Of a stretch of 64,000 nt of DNA, positions 11,192-24,373 are shown one piece after another; position 1 is the stretch's first letter, and every line of letters starts with the position of its first letter. The notes under the pieces are model-generated. The model was not told the DNA's origin. It made no database searches and saw only the letters and a list, made by a program, of their open reading frames with translations. A program made the position numbers and the translations under genes. This DNA is from Onchocerca volvulus (taxonomy: Eukaryota; Nematoda; Chromadorea; Rhabditida; Onchocercidae), in contig HG738140.1 of NCBI GenBank assembly GCA_000499405.2, positions 14,447,113 to 14,511,112 of the forward strand. Reading direction: 5' to 3'.

Positions 11192-14100
11192 TCAGATAAT
11201 GATATGTTGTTCGTCGTTTACACGTACAATTTCTGGTAATATGTTTATGTCAGACTGATCCAATTCATTTGTGATACTCTCTTCAGAGGTAATTAAAATT
11301 ACACCTTCATCATCATTTCGATAGAGGCAATAGTGTTGTATCATGAAGATTATATCGAACATCATTGAAACCATTCCAAGACCAACCTTCACTGGATTTC
11401 CAATGAATATTGACCAATCATCTAGAATTTCAAGAATTTTGTTCATTTTCTTTTTTCAATGGATTACGATCACTTGATCTAAAAAGCATTATTTTTTTAT
11501 AAGATGATTACCGACAAATTAATTTATAAATCAATCACTGTTTCTTTTCTTCCTTTATTTTTATATCATGACGACAGTTTCACTCATTATTCTCAATATT
11601 AATAATACTTAACACATAACAAGTAGGCATAATTATTCTTCGTATTAGATAAATTTTCTCACTATGCATCTCGAGACGTTTAATTACTCTAGATTTACAA
11701 AAATACATCGATACCATCAATCGATATGACCAACTTTAATTTTCTTAAGATAAATGCATTAAAAAAATGAACTTTTAAAAATATATGAAATCTTTGATAA
11801 AATATAAGAAGAAATTTAAAAAAAAAAGAAAAAAATAAAAAACACACAACAACAACAATATATTACAGCATTATTTTCTGCAAATACCAACGAAATGGAC
11901 TGCTTAAGTAAAATAAAACTGCCTCAAATAACTATACTGCAGTTATAGAAAAAATAAATATATTCAATTACGAAAAAATAAATTCAAACTATCTATGTTA
12001 ACCTACCAGAAACTCATGCAGCTCCTCACAAATTTAACAAATCTACAAATTAAAGAACAAACCTTGTAAAAAATGTAAAAGAAGGATTCACATGAAATAA
12101 AACGTAAGAAAACTTTTAATAATAATAAATTATTCCAATTATTTCCTTTTTACTAATATATATTTTATTTCATTAGCATTTATTTTTATGCAATCTATAT
12201 TGTTGCAAGCTTAATACATCGTAATACATTTCTTCATTTCCTTCCTTTTCCTAATTTTTCTAATGGTCAAGCTATAATACAATCCGATTCTTTCACTCGG
12301 ATATACAATCTTCTGTATTATTTCGATGACTCTTTTTTTTATTCATCTGGTTGATAAATATTCATCTTGAAGTTGGACATCAATAAATATTCTGAAGCCT
12401 TTTTATATTCCCAAAAAAAAAAAAAAAGAAAAATGGTTTTGTTTTTTATAAAATTCTTTTTTCCGTAACACTTCATTTATATCTAGAAACAATTTGTTTA
12501 TAACCTGTATTTGCTCCCTGCAAAATCACTTGTGTGATATCCATCAGTCCACCCAAAAAATCCAATAAGATATTTCCTATTGACCAACCAGTCGTACTTT
12601 TTCTTCGGTAATTCATAACTGTCTTAAAAAAATATTTTCTTCGGAATTTTATTAGAATCGTCCGTTATTTCGAAAATTCCAAGATTTTAGGAAAAAAAAA
12701 CAGTATTAACAGGAATAAATACAAGATGATACTGAAGTAGTAGATGTTCTTTTGCTATCAATTTAAGACTAAAAAAAAAAGACTTCAGTTATACCAGGGA
12801 AAGTTATCAATAATAACGGTTGCATCTAATAAAAAAATGTTATGATTTGAAAATTTTTATAATTCATGTTTTATGATGTATAATCGAAATTGAGTTACTG
12901 ACACGACACGAAAATCTTCATTTCGCATGATTTTTTTCAAAAATTTTCCTCGATTATTGTAGATATTATTATGAAATTCATCGTCTACAAAAAGAAGCAT
13001 TCATTACAGCGTCTATTGACTGGTCAGTTTTTTTTTTTTTTGGTATAGATAAAAAAGAAAAAGAAAATAGACAAATTACATTATTAATTTTTTATTTTTT
13101 TCTCAATGAAAAACTTTTACCTGTGGAAAATATTTACTTATAGTACTAGCCATTTTAATATAAGATAAACCCGTGATGTACTGCAATAGGTTCATTATTC
13201 CTATTCCGGTTAAAAAAAGTGTCACTCCAGCAACTAATCCAAACGACGTTGCAAGACCCCAGCAAGTATATGAAATACGCTGATTACCACGCTAAAAAAA
13301 GAAACTGATTTATCAGATTTAAATTTAATTTTGGATAAATTTGAAATTTTCATCTCTTTACAATTTAAATTATGTCAAATATATTCTAAAGCTCAAATCC
13401 ATAAATACTATAAGAAAATAGATAATTGGAGACAATTACTGCCTAATGCTTCAGCATTCATTCATTGAAAGTTCTTTGATATTTATATTTCATGAAAATA
13501 ATTAAAACAGATAAAAATATAAGCTAACTTCGTAAAGAAAGCATTGTAAGGCAGTGATAAGGCATGCTAAAAGTGCATGTGTAGCAAATACCACATCATT
13601 TAATAAGACCGGGATTAAACGATGAGGATGGTCATGTTGATATAATTCCTGGAAAAATGAAAGCCATATACTTATGGAATTTGTTTGTTCAGTCAGCTTA
13701 TAGCTAATAATTGTTTTATTCTCAATAATCATTTATTTGATTACTTGCTTAATTTAAAAATGCCAGATTTTTAAAAATTTTTAAATATTCATATTATAGC
13801 AATATTCTACCAACGATTACATCTATTATAAGCTATGATATAAATTTAAGAATAAAAGTTGAACAGAAAAATTTTTTTCAATCTGAATTTGACAATAAGT
13901 ATTAATCATTGAACAAATTTCCCCTTGTTTAATGTGCTCTCTCGTAATTCAAAACAAATCTGAACAACGAAAAGTATTACTATAAATATTACTTTTGGAA
14001 ATTAAATGAACTGGAAAAAAAATTTGGCAAACTAAGATTTAATCAAATATTTTTCATACTTGAACATATGTATTAAAATACATCAAAACATTGTAAATTG

Positions 14101-15847
14101 TATAGCATGTAAAGCCAATAACATTTAGCAACAAAAAATCGAAATTCAATCCAACAACACTGAAAGAATTATGCTATGAAACTTGGAAAATAATATTAAA
14201 TATTGCAATTTTATTGATAAAAATCAAATAAAAAACAAAATAAAGTCTCAAAATTTGCAATTTTATAACAAATTTCTGACAAAATGACTAATTAGATCTT
14301 ATTATAATAGATTTTTTACTCACCTTTTCCTACTAAAATTAAGAAATATTTGGGGATAAAACGATATACTCCAAGCAAAGAAATATATCCAACCAGTAAC
14401 AATAACAGCAACTGATAACAAATCACTATGCACTACTTTTACTGTCACAAAAGCAGATTCCAAATTACTGAAAGTTAGAAATAAATTTTCGAAATATTCA
14501 AGTTACTTTTATTCTTTGAAATTATATATTCTGCATGGGCTACTATTGGTGTACTTCTATCTAATATATGCTGCAAGAAAACTTCATAATCGTTAAAATT
14601 TTTCTCCAAAAAAATTTTATACAATAAAATCAATGTGCATCCTAGTGCATTTTATGCATATCTTCCCACATTTCTTCTAAAAAAAAAATATTTTTTTGTC
14701 TGAAGATGAAAAACTTTTCTTGCATAAAAATCTGTTGTACAGTAAAAAGTTGAAATTTTCTGTTTTAAAAATAGTAAAATCATTGAATTATTAGATTTAA
14801 AATTCGTTTGTTTACTTAACTCCTCTTTGTTTACTTATTTACCTACTAATGTATAATTACTCTCATACTTATACAGTTTTTCTTGTCCTTTTACCGGATC
14901 ACAGCTTTTCTGTTAAATGACCTAATTAACATAATAAGCATGCGATGACTTTCCGTTACCTAAACAATCCTAATCGTTGTTGTGGATATTGAAAATCATA
15001 TTTTCCAATATTCTGGTGAAATCTACCATTTAAAAAGATAAAGTTCCTTACTGGACCGAAATCTTACTAATAGAGAATTAGAGTTTTCTAAATACCTTCT
15101 CTTTTAGATATAAAATTTCGAATTTCAATCTTAAAGAAGAAAATTAAAATGCATACTCGAAAGGACATTTGCCTATTGGTTTTGTAGAATTACATCCTTC
15201 GATTTCCAATATTGAATGACTTGTAATCTGTAAACCTGTTATTACAACCTTTGCTGATCGCGTTTGATTATCAAGTTGAAAAATATGTGGGGTACCATCG
15301 AATGAATCTGATCGCATCAATACGATATCAACAGCTGATGGCAAATTATCGCTGGAACAATATATACATATAAATTTCTGACAAATATTTTTTACCGAAG
15401 CATTTTATAATAATTGATAATTAAGGATTAGCAAAATCATAAGAACATTGTAAACTCAGAAACTGATGATAATGTTAAATAAAAGTAAATTTCAACCCAC
15501 AACTTTGTAAAAGAGAAATTGAACTCGAACAAAAATAATACGTTACTTATTTGATTGTCATTACTGAGATGTGATCATATTGTACTTTTAACTTGTACTT
15601 ATTTTTGAATTTGATCTAACTTATCCAGTGAACCATACCGTAGATTGACGTGATGCTACGGTAAAAAAATCAATTTCACCTACTGTTACGGAAATAGTAC
15701 TGTATAACGAACTTACGTAGTATAAAACTGTACAGATTTGTCTTCTCCAACAGTAAGCGCAATTTCCTGAGGCTGAACATGGATTGAAATGCCTGTTGTC
15801 ATCGTGACCAAGACAGAAAAAAGTACGCAATAATTGTAGAAATCCAT
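11192..15847 (-). CDS. ctns-1: Cystinosin, lysosomal cystine/H+ symporter
   Basis: Eight exons: 15847-15717, 15351-15157, 14467-14324, 14159-14060, 13648-13529, 13291-13121, 12622-12505 and 11421-11192. Phases agree at all joins and give about 402 residues (human 367). Exon 1 encodes a signal peptide ([19 protein letters not shown]). A lumenal region of about 90 residues follows, then seven transmembrane segments with two PQ-loop repeats: [14 protein letters not shown] (PQ at about 147-148) and the second ending KYFPQ (about 286-287). Further landmarks are [19 protein letters not shown] and the last membrane segment FGLGxxSxxFDxxFxxQHxCLYR-like block. Cystinosin exports cystine from lysosomes using the proton gradient. 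The C-terminal tail is longer than in mammals, about 40 acidic residues, and the mammalian GYDQL sorting signal is not seen. Confidence 0.95.
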
Positions 15848-17058
15848 AATAAATTGATAATAAAAAGTAATCCCAAGATTTGAAAATAAATAATACTGTA
15901 AAATAGTAATTAATAATTTTTTTTTTCTTTACATAAATTGATCAAAAATTTTTGAATCGTATTTCTGATAAAATAAACAACTCATTTGTCGAAGTAATAT
16001 AATACTGAACTTTATAAACAAGAAATGTGTTCGTAAGAAAAACAATTTTAATTTAAATTTTCAATTTCACAGAAAAAAAAATTATTATTGAAAAATAAAG
16101 TAGGAAAAGGGCTAAGCTTAAATTTAATTAAAAAAAAAAATATTTATATGAATAAAACGAATTTATATTGGTTCATTTCATTCATATAAATTTTAATTAT
16201 TAGTTATTATGTCATTATGCAAGTTTTTCTTTTTTTCTTCTTGCGATTTCTGTCCTTTTCCTATGTTAGATTAATTTATCATCCAAGCTTTTTTTTTTTA
16301 TCTTTTTTTTAAAATTATTCCTGTGCATTTTCATATAATAATTCCATAATCATATGTCGTTCTGTCCACAAATCTTTCAAAACTTGAACATAATGAAGGG
16401 AGTAATTAAATTAAAAATATGAAATAAATCACATAAAAGTCATGCAGTGAAAAATACAAATGAATGATTTCTCAGTTAAATAGTTTAAACAGCAAAAATA
16501 TGAAAAGGGAACAGGAATTTTTATGAAAATATAACATTTAACAAAACAAATGTACCCTTTTTTTTTTTGTGAAAAATGAACAAACAAATGAATTACATGC
16601 GTTTCCGTATCACATTTCTTTTTTTTTTTTTTTCATGTGAAATGAAAACATTTTTTTATCGGATCAACACCTAACAAAATTTATAAAATAAACATCAGAA
16701 AATTGAAAAGAAAGAAAAGTAAATGATTTGATAAAGGAAGTGAGAGACTTCATTAGCTTAATTAAGTTAATTTCAATAATTAAATCTATGACGTAATCAG
16801 AAGTCATTTGTGACTTTTAAGCAAAATAGAGGTCATTAATCGATATGATTGACACCCGTGGATTTGATAATCTATTTTACCAGTTTATCCTAAATCTATA
16901 AAATTTGGATTCCACCTATAGTACCGAATATCAAATGTCATCTTTACGTTAATATATCGTTGAAAATTTAAATACCATGATGAAAATGAAAAAAGAAAAA
17001 AAGCTATCATATTTTTATGCAATATTCTGCTAATATATCATTATCAAAATTATCTTTA

Positions 17059-17174
17059 TTAATCATCATCATTATTATCATTACAAATACCATAATCATC
17101 ATCTTCCATCTTCTTATCCTCAATTTCGATAGCTGCAATCTTAAAATTATTAACATCTGAGTTTTCACTTAAAT
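17059..17174 (-). CDS. Probable terminal exon of an unidentified gene, acidic C-terminus
   Basis: After a TTTTCCAG acceptor one frame stays open to a TAA that overlaps an AATAAA polyadenylation-type signal. It encodes about 37 residues starting LSENSDVNNFKIAAIEIEDK and ending in an Asp/Asn-rich tail. It enters with two bases of a split codon. An open frame to the stop with a correct acceptor and an immediately following AATAAA argues for a real last exon on the minus strand. The preceding exons were not identified; a candidate is at 20852-20993, but its phase does not join directly. The family is not recognised. Confidence 0.4.
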
Positions 17175-20100
17175 CTGGAAAATTTAAATAATAAAAGCAT
17201 AACTTAAGTCTTATAACCAAACTGATATAATATATCCAATTGTAAGAATATAATCATTATTTCATTGATTATATGATTACATCATTCAGTTATCGTTGCA
17301 AATAATGAAAATTATTACCGATTTAAATGAATAAGATTGCATAACAACAACAACAACAAAAATCATGATAATGACGTAAGAAGGAATGAAATTATAACAC
17401 TTCTACAGCTTGTACTGGATTCTGTAAATGCAAATGATAAATCATAGCCGCCGATCTTGAAGTTTAGGGGAATCGAAAGAATACGGCAAGAATTTTCAAA
17501 CTTTTATGAAAGAAATCTTTGAATTGCCTTATATATATATATGTCTCGATTTTTTTTTCAAATGGCGTGACGGGTTTATTGCACATCAAAATTGACTTTA
17601 CACTTTAAAAAAAGTCAAAAATTTAGAAAAAAAACTTCTCGTTCTCTCTCATTAACATAGATATGAAGGCGGGGCGAGTAGGGATGGAAATTCTGAAAGC
17701 TTTTCGGTTGTTTAATAAAACCATAAATGATTTCATAGTATGATTTGATAAATGTCAACAGCTTATTTTCGGAAAATTTCTGTTCACTTTTTTCTCTTCT
17801 ATTGTCTTCGTTATCTCTCATCCTCTCTTTTTTATTCCTACGATTTCTATTCTTTTCAAGTTCATTTTATTGTTTTCAATCATTTCTTTCATTTTTGATC
17901 GATCAAAGAATGGATAAATGATTCAACAAGCAAAATTTTTTATTTTCAAATCATTCAATATTCAATTCAGGATACAAAAATATTAATTAAAATTGAGATA
18001 AAAGATGAACTGTAATGTCTAATAAGAACGGATGACTGAATTATGCCTTTCATTTCCTCAACTTCTTCAAATATCTCTTTCAAATATCAAAGATTAACTT
18101 TAACGAAAATACTGAGATGAATGAGATGAAAAGTAGGCATTTGTAACAAATTACTTCTTCAAACAGATTAATTAATCTACTCACTCATGCATTACAAAAT
18201 ACTCACAGCTGATTCTTTTTTTGACTATTTTATTTTTTCCTCAAACATTCAATCATATATTTTGCACTAATTTTGCTCAAAAATATTTTATTAATTCTTA
18301 AGTAAAATATGACAAAAATTATCGAATCAATAATGGAATGATGGTTGTACTTTAATTTACAATATTCTTCAAGGACATCTTTTTCTGTTACTTTTATCAA
18401 TGACAAAGGAAAAAAAATGCATTAAAATAATAAACCAAAAGAGAATTGATACATCTTGAACTTAAATGTAATTGTTGCCTTATTAAAAAAATGAAAAATA
18501 TAAATAATTGACGAGAGGATATTTGCGCCATTTCATCTAAATTTCTGAAAACAATTTATCTATTTAGAAAACATTTGAATAAATCTATCTGCTTCAGTAA
18601 AACAAATCGGTGAGAAAAAAAAAGAAAACTTAGAAACGAGTTGTAAATAAAAAAGCATTCTCCATGATTTTCTACTACTTCATTTATCTAAAAAACCAAT
18701 TATTATCTTAATGCTGTCTCCTAAAAGATGAAATATTATAAGACTATTTATGTAATGAAAAAATGAAGACGCAGTATAGATATGATATTGTGTATATAAC
18801 ACAATAAAACAGAGTAAAAAAAAAAAAAATTTCAAATTTCCACAAAGATGAGTCACTTAATTCTCTTATTAATTAATTGTAAAGATGATCATGTCGGGGA
18901 AAAGTACAAAATGTAATCTGTAATCATAGTTTTAGAAAAATGTCACGTCTTACGAAATCACAATTTCTGTCTGATGTTCGATGTCTTCTATTTGATTTTT
19001 ATGAAGAGTCAATGTTAATCATAAGTGAACTTATATTCAAACGATCACTTCAACTACATTATCATTACGTCATAATTGTACTGTAACTTGAAATAAAAAT
19101 TAATCAAATGTTAAATTTTTTTTAATTTGATTTAAATTAGTCACATACAAAATTTTCTTTTAATTTGATTCAATCTTAAAATGAATGGAATAGAAAAAAA
19201 ATATAGTATAATTTTTTCTTGTAACAATCAAAAAGATAAAGAATTGATGAAAACTGAAATCTATTACAGTCATTGATGGAAACATGAAGTTCTGATTGAT
19301 CTGAACCTAATTAATGCATATTTTATTCTTTATCAAAAAAAAAAAAGAAAAAAAATAAAAATAAAAATAAAAAAAAAATATTTCATGAATTCATTATTAC
19401 AATTGGATAATCTGATTGCTTGGGATTAGAATTAAAGAATCATTCAAGATCAAAACTACCTTTATAGCTTCGCAGTGATTTAATAACAAAATTTACATTC
19501 ATTCCGCTCAATACCAATCGGTTCAGCTCGTCATATTAACCCATCCAAATTCCAATTCTTTTAGAATTTGGAGCATCTTTCTTCATCGATCAATTCCTGA
19601 AGTTATATTTCTGGCTAATATAAAGCTTCCGGACTTAATGATTAAGGCATGTGTAAGTCGAAATCGATATTTATGACATATCAACTTTAATGATGAGTTG
19701 AAGATAAATGACCAGTCGTCTAATTATTAAATGAAACATGAATGTATTTTAAAAAATGAAGATTTTTGATTGCTTTTCGGTCAAAAGTTTTGAAATGAAA
19801 ATTAACACACAATCAGGGAATGATAATAATATTACTATATGCATGTTCTCATTTCCCATTTTTTTTGATTTTTTCTTGAAAACTGTTATGAGTAATAAAA
19901 AATGCAACTGATATTTTATATGGAAAATATTCTTCTAAGGAAAATAGAAAAAATCGAAAATTTATTGACCGAAATAATAAAATCTAAAAAGAAAAGGAAA
20001 AAAAAAGAGTTACGGATTTAAATTGGAAATTATGGCAAAAAAAAGAAAAAAAGAATGTTTTCTTGGATAAGAACAGTTACTTCGAAACAAAAGTAATGAA

Positions 20101-20851
20101 TTTACTTTTAGAAAATATTTGATTGATACAATCAGAAAGCGAATTTCAAATCGATATAACTAAATAGATTTAAATATATCTTTGCTAACTAAAATAGAAT
20201 TATATAATTATTTATTTTATCTATTTCATTACGAAAATCAACAGAATGCTAGCAACGAGGAATGAATTTGCTTGTTTATATTTGAACTGCAATTGAAAAG
20301 ACTCTTGAAAGGCATTTCTGGATTCTATTACCTATGGAAATATAAAAAGGTATCGAAACAAATGAAAAAGTGATAGTGATAATCGGGTGATAAAAGACAA
20401 GTGAACATGGCAAATGAGAAAAACTTCATAATCCAATATTCTCTCAAATGCCAAAACCTAATTATCCGAAATATGGACTGATGCTGCTGTGGAAAATTGA
20501 GCTTTTCTACTGAAATATTCGATGCATCTCATCAATTTCGTTGATGTTACAGAAAGGTCACATTAGTCATATTACATAGTGATATTAATTATCATCATAG
20601 TTTTGAGCTTCTGTAAAACAACTGAGATATCATTGCCGATTTAAACAATCTATTTAACATCGCATGTTACTATCTGATGAATATATACTTCACTGTTGTG
20701 AAGAATAGGAGAATAGAATATGATACACTTCATAATTAATGATTCTTTTAAATATCGACATGTAAAACATCCATTTAGCGATCTTTTTCACCTTTCCAAT
20801 TAATTTGCTTTTAAATACCAAAAGATTGTAGTATAGCTGGCGTTGAGTTCT

Positions 20852-20993
20852 TCAGCACTTTCTAGTGTAGTTCAAAAGAAAAAGCCTTCGAGACTCTCGA
20901 CTGGTGGAGTTGTCAATTTCAGATGGCTGGTCACTGTGTCTCTCATCAAGGTTCTTCTCAGAAGAAGTTTCCAAACCATTAAGGTAATTTAAA
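20852..20993 (-). other. Candidate exon, hydrophilic peptide
   Basis: On the minus strand one frame stays open through a locally GC-richer island, reading LNGLETSSEKNLDERHSDQ and then SEIDNSTSRESRRLFLLNYT before a TGA. An AATAG acceptor precedes it. On the plus strand the same island holds a short ATG frame after a TTTCAG (MAGHCVSHQGSSQKK). Neither has a convincing partner exon, so this is only a lead. Confidence 0.2.
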
Positions 20994-23566
20994 CTATTAA
21001 TATTATGAGTTCTTTCCACTTCTTTCTGTTCCCTTTAAATTTTGATAAAAAAATCACAACACTCTGATTCTTGTCATAAAATTATCATTAAAAGTAAAAG
21101 AAACAAAAAAATTTAGTCTTGCAATGATAAGTAATATGAAAAAAATTTTTGAGAATAATATAAAAGAGCAAAGCTGAAAACAATAAAAAACTTTTGCACT
21201 CCTTTAAAAATGATTGATTTAAATAAAAGCAATAAATTCAAACAAAAAATCAAACCAGCTGTATACATATGATGATTCTAAACAGAAGTACCTAAAATAG
21301 TAACTCGGATAAAAGCAAAAGTCATTCTAGTTTGATTAAAAAGATTGTGTTAAAATGATTGTTGAAAATAAAATAGATTCATTAATGTAACAAATACAGA
21401 TAAAATAATTACATAAAACATTCGAGTCTTATAAGCCAATTTTTCTGTTTTGAGCCATGTATTAAATTTATTACTTTCTTTTCTAAATGACAAATATTTC
21501 TTCACATCTATAAGCGAGGAATCATTAAACGATCCCTATTTTATTTTTCAATATGCAACAATGAGCGTCACACGTTGAAATGGCACTAAATTTGATATGA
21601 AAAATATTTCATTTTTTTTTTTTTTTTTTTTTTAATCAACAATCATTCCTGACCAACTTCAGGATGATCAAAAAACGAAAACAAATATTGGTGCAATAAA
21701 AGATTACTTCTGAAAAATTCTTTCGAAAAGAAAGGAGCTAACCGAAATCAGCTGCTACTAGTTTATCTAATACTAAATTATTAATTCTAACATTCTAATA
21801 AACTATTTATTCTAATTTTTGGAATTTATTTGTCAATTCTAATTTGCTATTGACGAAAAAAATTGATGCTTCTGATTCCTATAATTTAAGGCTTAGAAGA
21901 TTTTAAAAATTACTTTTTAATTAAAAATTATTTTTTTTAGTAGTATTATTTTTTCCAGTGAAAAATGAAACGGACTACAGTACTTTCAAATTTCGTCACT
22001 CATCATCTAAATTAATCAAAGTCACTAATAAAAAATAAGAACAACTAAGACATACATGTCGAAATTTTCGTTGGTTGAAAAGAAAACAAAATTAAATATC
22101 ATTTTAAAAAATCAATGTAATCAGCCATCTTCAATTCTAAAATGGCAAAAAAAAAAAAGTTGAAATTTTGATTGAAATGTAAAAATAAATGAAAGGAAGG
22201 AAAAATCCTATTTAATGGGTAGAAGTTTCATTGCTGCAGAATTTAAATTAAATTTAAAAATTAAAAAAAGTATTTCTTGAAAATGTTTTAAATATGATTC
22301 TTGTTTGTTATTTTGAATTAAATACTTTCACTCTGAATTTTAAAAATGACTGAAATTTCAGTTCAGTCTTGAAATAACGAAGAAAATATTTTCTTTTAAA
22401 AGTAACATTAGGAAAGTAAAATAAATAATGCGAATAAAAATAGATGAACAATTATTACTGCTAATTTGTTGTTCCAAAATACAAAAATTTTTAAAAATTA
22501 TATTTTTAATGCTTTTATATGCTGTCTAAATTAGCAATGCATACTGCTCTACTGTGTAAATCAAATTAAAATTTTATGAAATTAATGAATTATTAAGATT
22601 ATTGATTGATCAATCGATAGGATCGACCGAATGAAATCCTAAATGAGTTTCCGTAAATGATTCTTATAATTCGTAGAACGAGTCATTGCTGAATGCATAT
22701 TTGTCAAGCTGGTGAGTAATGAATACTAAAGAAATTTACTTTTATTTTTTTTCCAAGAGGAAAGATTGATAATTAAAGTAAATGTATTTCATATGACATA
22801 GATCTATACGAACAGCGTAAAATCAAAGAATAAAATATAAAGATAAACACAGCAGTTACTGTATGCTTGTCAAATAAAAAATACCTATTTATGACCAAGC
22901 CATTTAGCCAACTATTTAAATTAAATGAATAAGAAGATGAATGATCGAATGAATATAGGCAAAAGTGAATTTGTCTGAGAAGGAAAAATTAGACATGAAA
23001 TAATCAAAATAATGAAAAACTGAAAATTCTGAATTACTCAAATTCCAATGAATTTTTGAAATTATTCAATTATGCATTATGCCAAAAAATGATAATGCAT
23101 AATGTGAAATGGATAAAACAATTGGACATCATAATCTAATAATTTCAAAACTTAATAACTCAAAAAATTAAGCATTAATATTATTAGAGAGACTTATATT
23201 ATTGAAAGATTTTTCGAACTAAATAAATCTTTTAAATACTGTTACCTTTCAAATAGTTCATTTTCCTTTTTCTATAATTGCTAATGAATTAAAAAAGAAA
23301 GGTGACAGTTCTGTACCTGCATCAACTGAAACATGTTTATTAAATTATTAAATAATTAGCAACAAATTAACTTCATATACAAGGTGAAATAATTTCTTCA
23401 CTTTTCTCTTCTTTCAAAACATTAGATGAATATTTGATTGTTGAGAAATATGAACAGAGAAATATCACGAAGAAATACTTCAAATATTCGATATGATGTA
23501 AAGTTAGATTTATATTAAGAAAAAACCGCAAAACATAAGTGATTTTAAGAGTTACTTAGTATAAAT

Positions 23567-23570
<4 letters not shown>

Positions 23571-23630
<60 letters not shown>
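23571..23630. repeat. (AT)n microsatellite
   Basis: Uninterrupted AT dinucleotide tract of about 30 units, followed by a short GT run at 23631-23636. It lies in the gene-poor region upstream of ogfod-1. Confidence 0.97.
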
Positions 23631-23636
<6 letters not shown>

Positions 23637-23690
23637 ATGCGTGTTTCAGAAATATCATAAGAACTTACTCATAAAATGAAATTGTAAAAA

Positions 23691-23739
23691 AGAAAAGGTA
23701 GGGTGGAATATTAAGAATATTATTCCATCTACCTTTTCT
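23691..23739. repeat. Near-perfect hairpin (about 19-bp stem)
   Basis: The left arm AGAAAAGGTAGGGTGGAATA pairs with the right arm TATTCCATCTACCTTTTCT, with one bulge or mismatch and a loop of about 10 bases. It is shorter than a typical pre-miRNA and could be a foldback relic of a small transposable element. Confidence 0.6.
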
Positions 23740-24373
23740 ACGTCAATAACGTATATGCGAATATTCCCGATATCAACTATGGGCAGCCAATGTAAACAAT
23801 TTTAGAAATGTTTAAAACGAAATCTAATTAAACAAATTAGTGTTCGATTACGGCTTTTTGATTAGTAAAAATGCATCAAATAAATAAATAATGCGAAAAA
23901 GTATTTTCTGATCAAATAAATCATCTCAACCATTGTTTTTAAACCAATACAATCCCATATTGGCAATATTTGCTTCCTTACAATCATTAATTATCAACAT
24001 CTCTATTCCTTCCTATATCATATATTTCAACTTCTCTCCTTTACCAATCTTTGCCATCACTATAAAGCCTAAGTAATAATTTGCAAGCAATACCTCTACC
24101 CATTTTCTATACATCTATTTCTCCATCAAACCATCAAATTCCTTTTTTCCTTCAATCCCTTGCACACAATATTAACTGAATCTTAGCAATCTTTGATATC
24201 TCCTCAAAACCATACTCTTTCTCGGCGAAATCAAAAACATCTCAGAAGTTAGCTAAATGAATTTTAATCTAGATTTAATGCGGCCATTGAAAATGATGCA
24301 CCTCTGCTATGAATTTGAAATTTTCAGGCAGTAATATCGAAAAGTACAAGTTTGTGTGTTGAATGGTATTGGT

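Larger units (their letters stand above)
15848..24326. other. Gene-poor AT-rich tract of about 8.5 kb
   Basis: There are no long ORFs here and homopolymer runs are frequent. Apart from the orphan exons and repeats listed separately, slightly GC-richer islands at about 18890-19080, 19490-19660 and 20860-20990 could be exons or regulatory DNA. It may be the large-intron region of one minus-strand gene ending at 17059, or intergenic DNA upstream of both cystinosin and ogfod-1. I cannot decide from sequence alone. Confidence 0.4.

Noticed and set aside
23295..23335. Possible micro-exon on the minus strand (TTTCAG ... GTACAG spacing of 9 bases)
   Set aside because: Too short to support without transcript data; splice-like words are common in this sequence.
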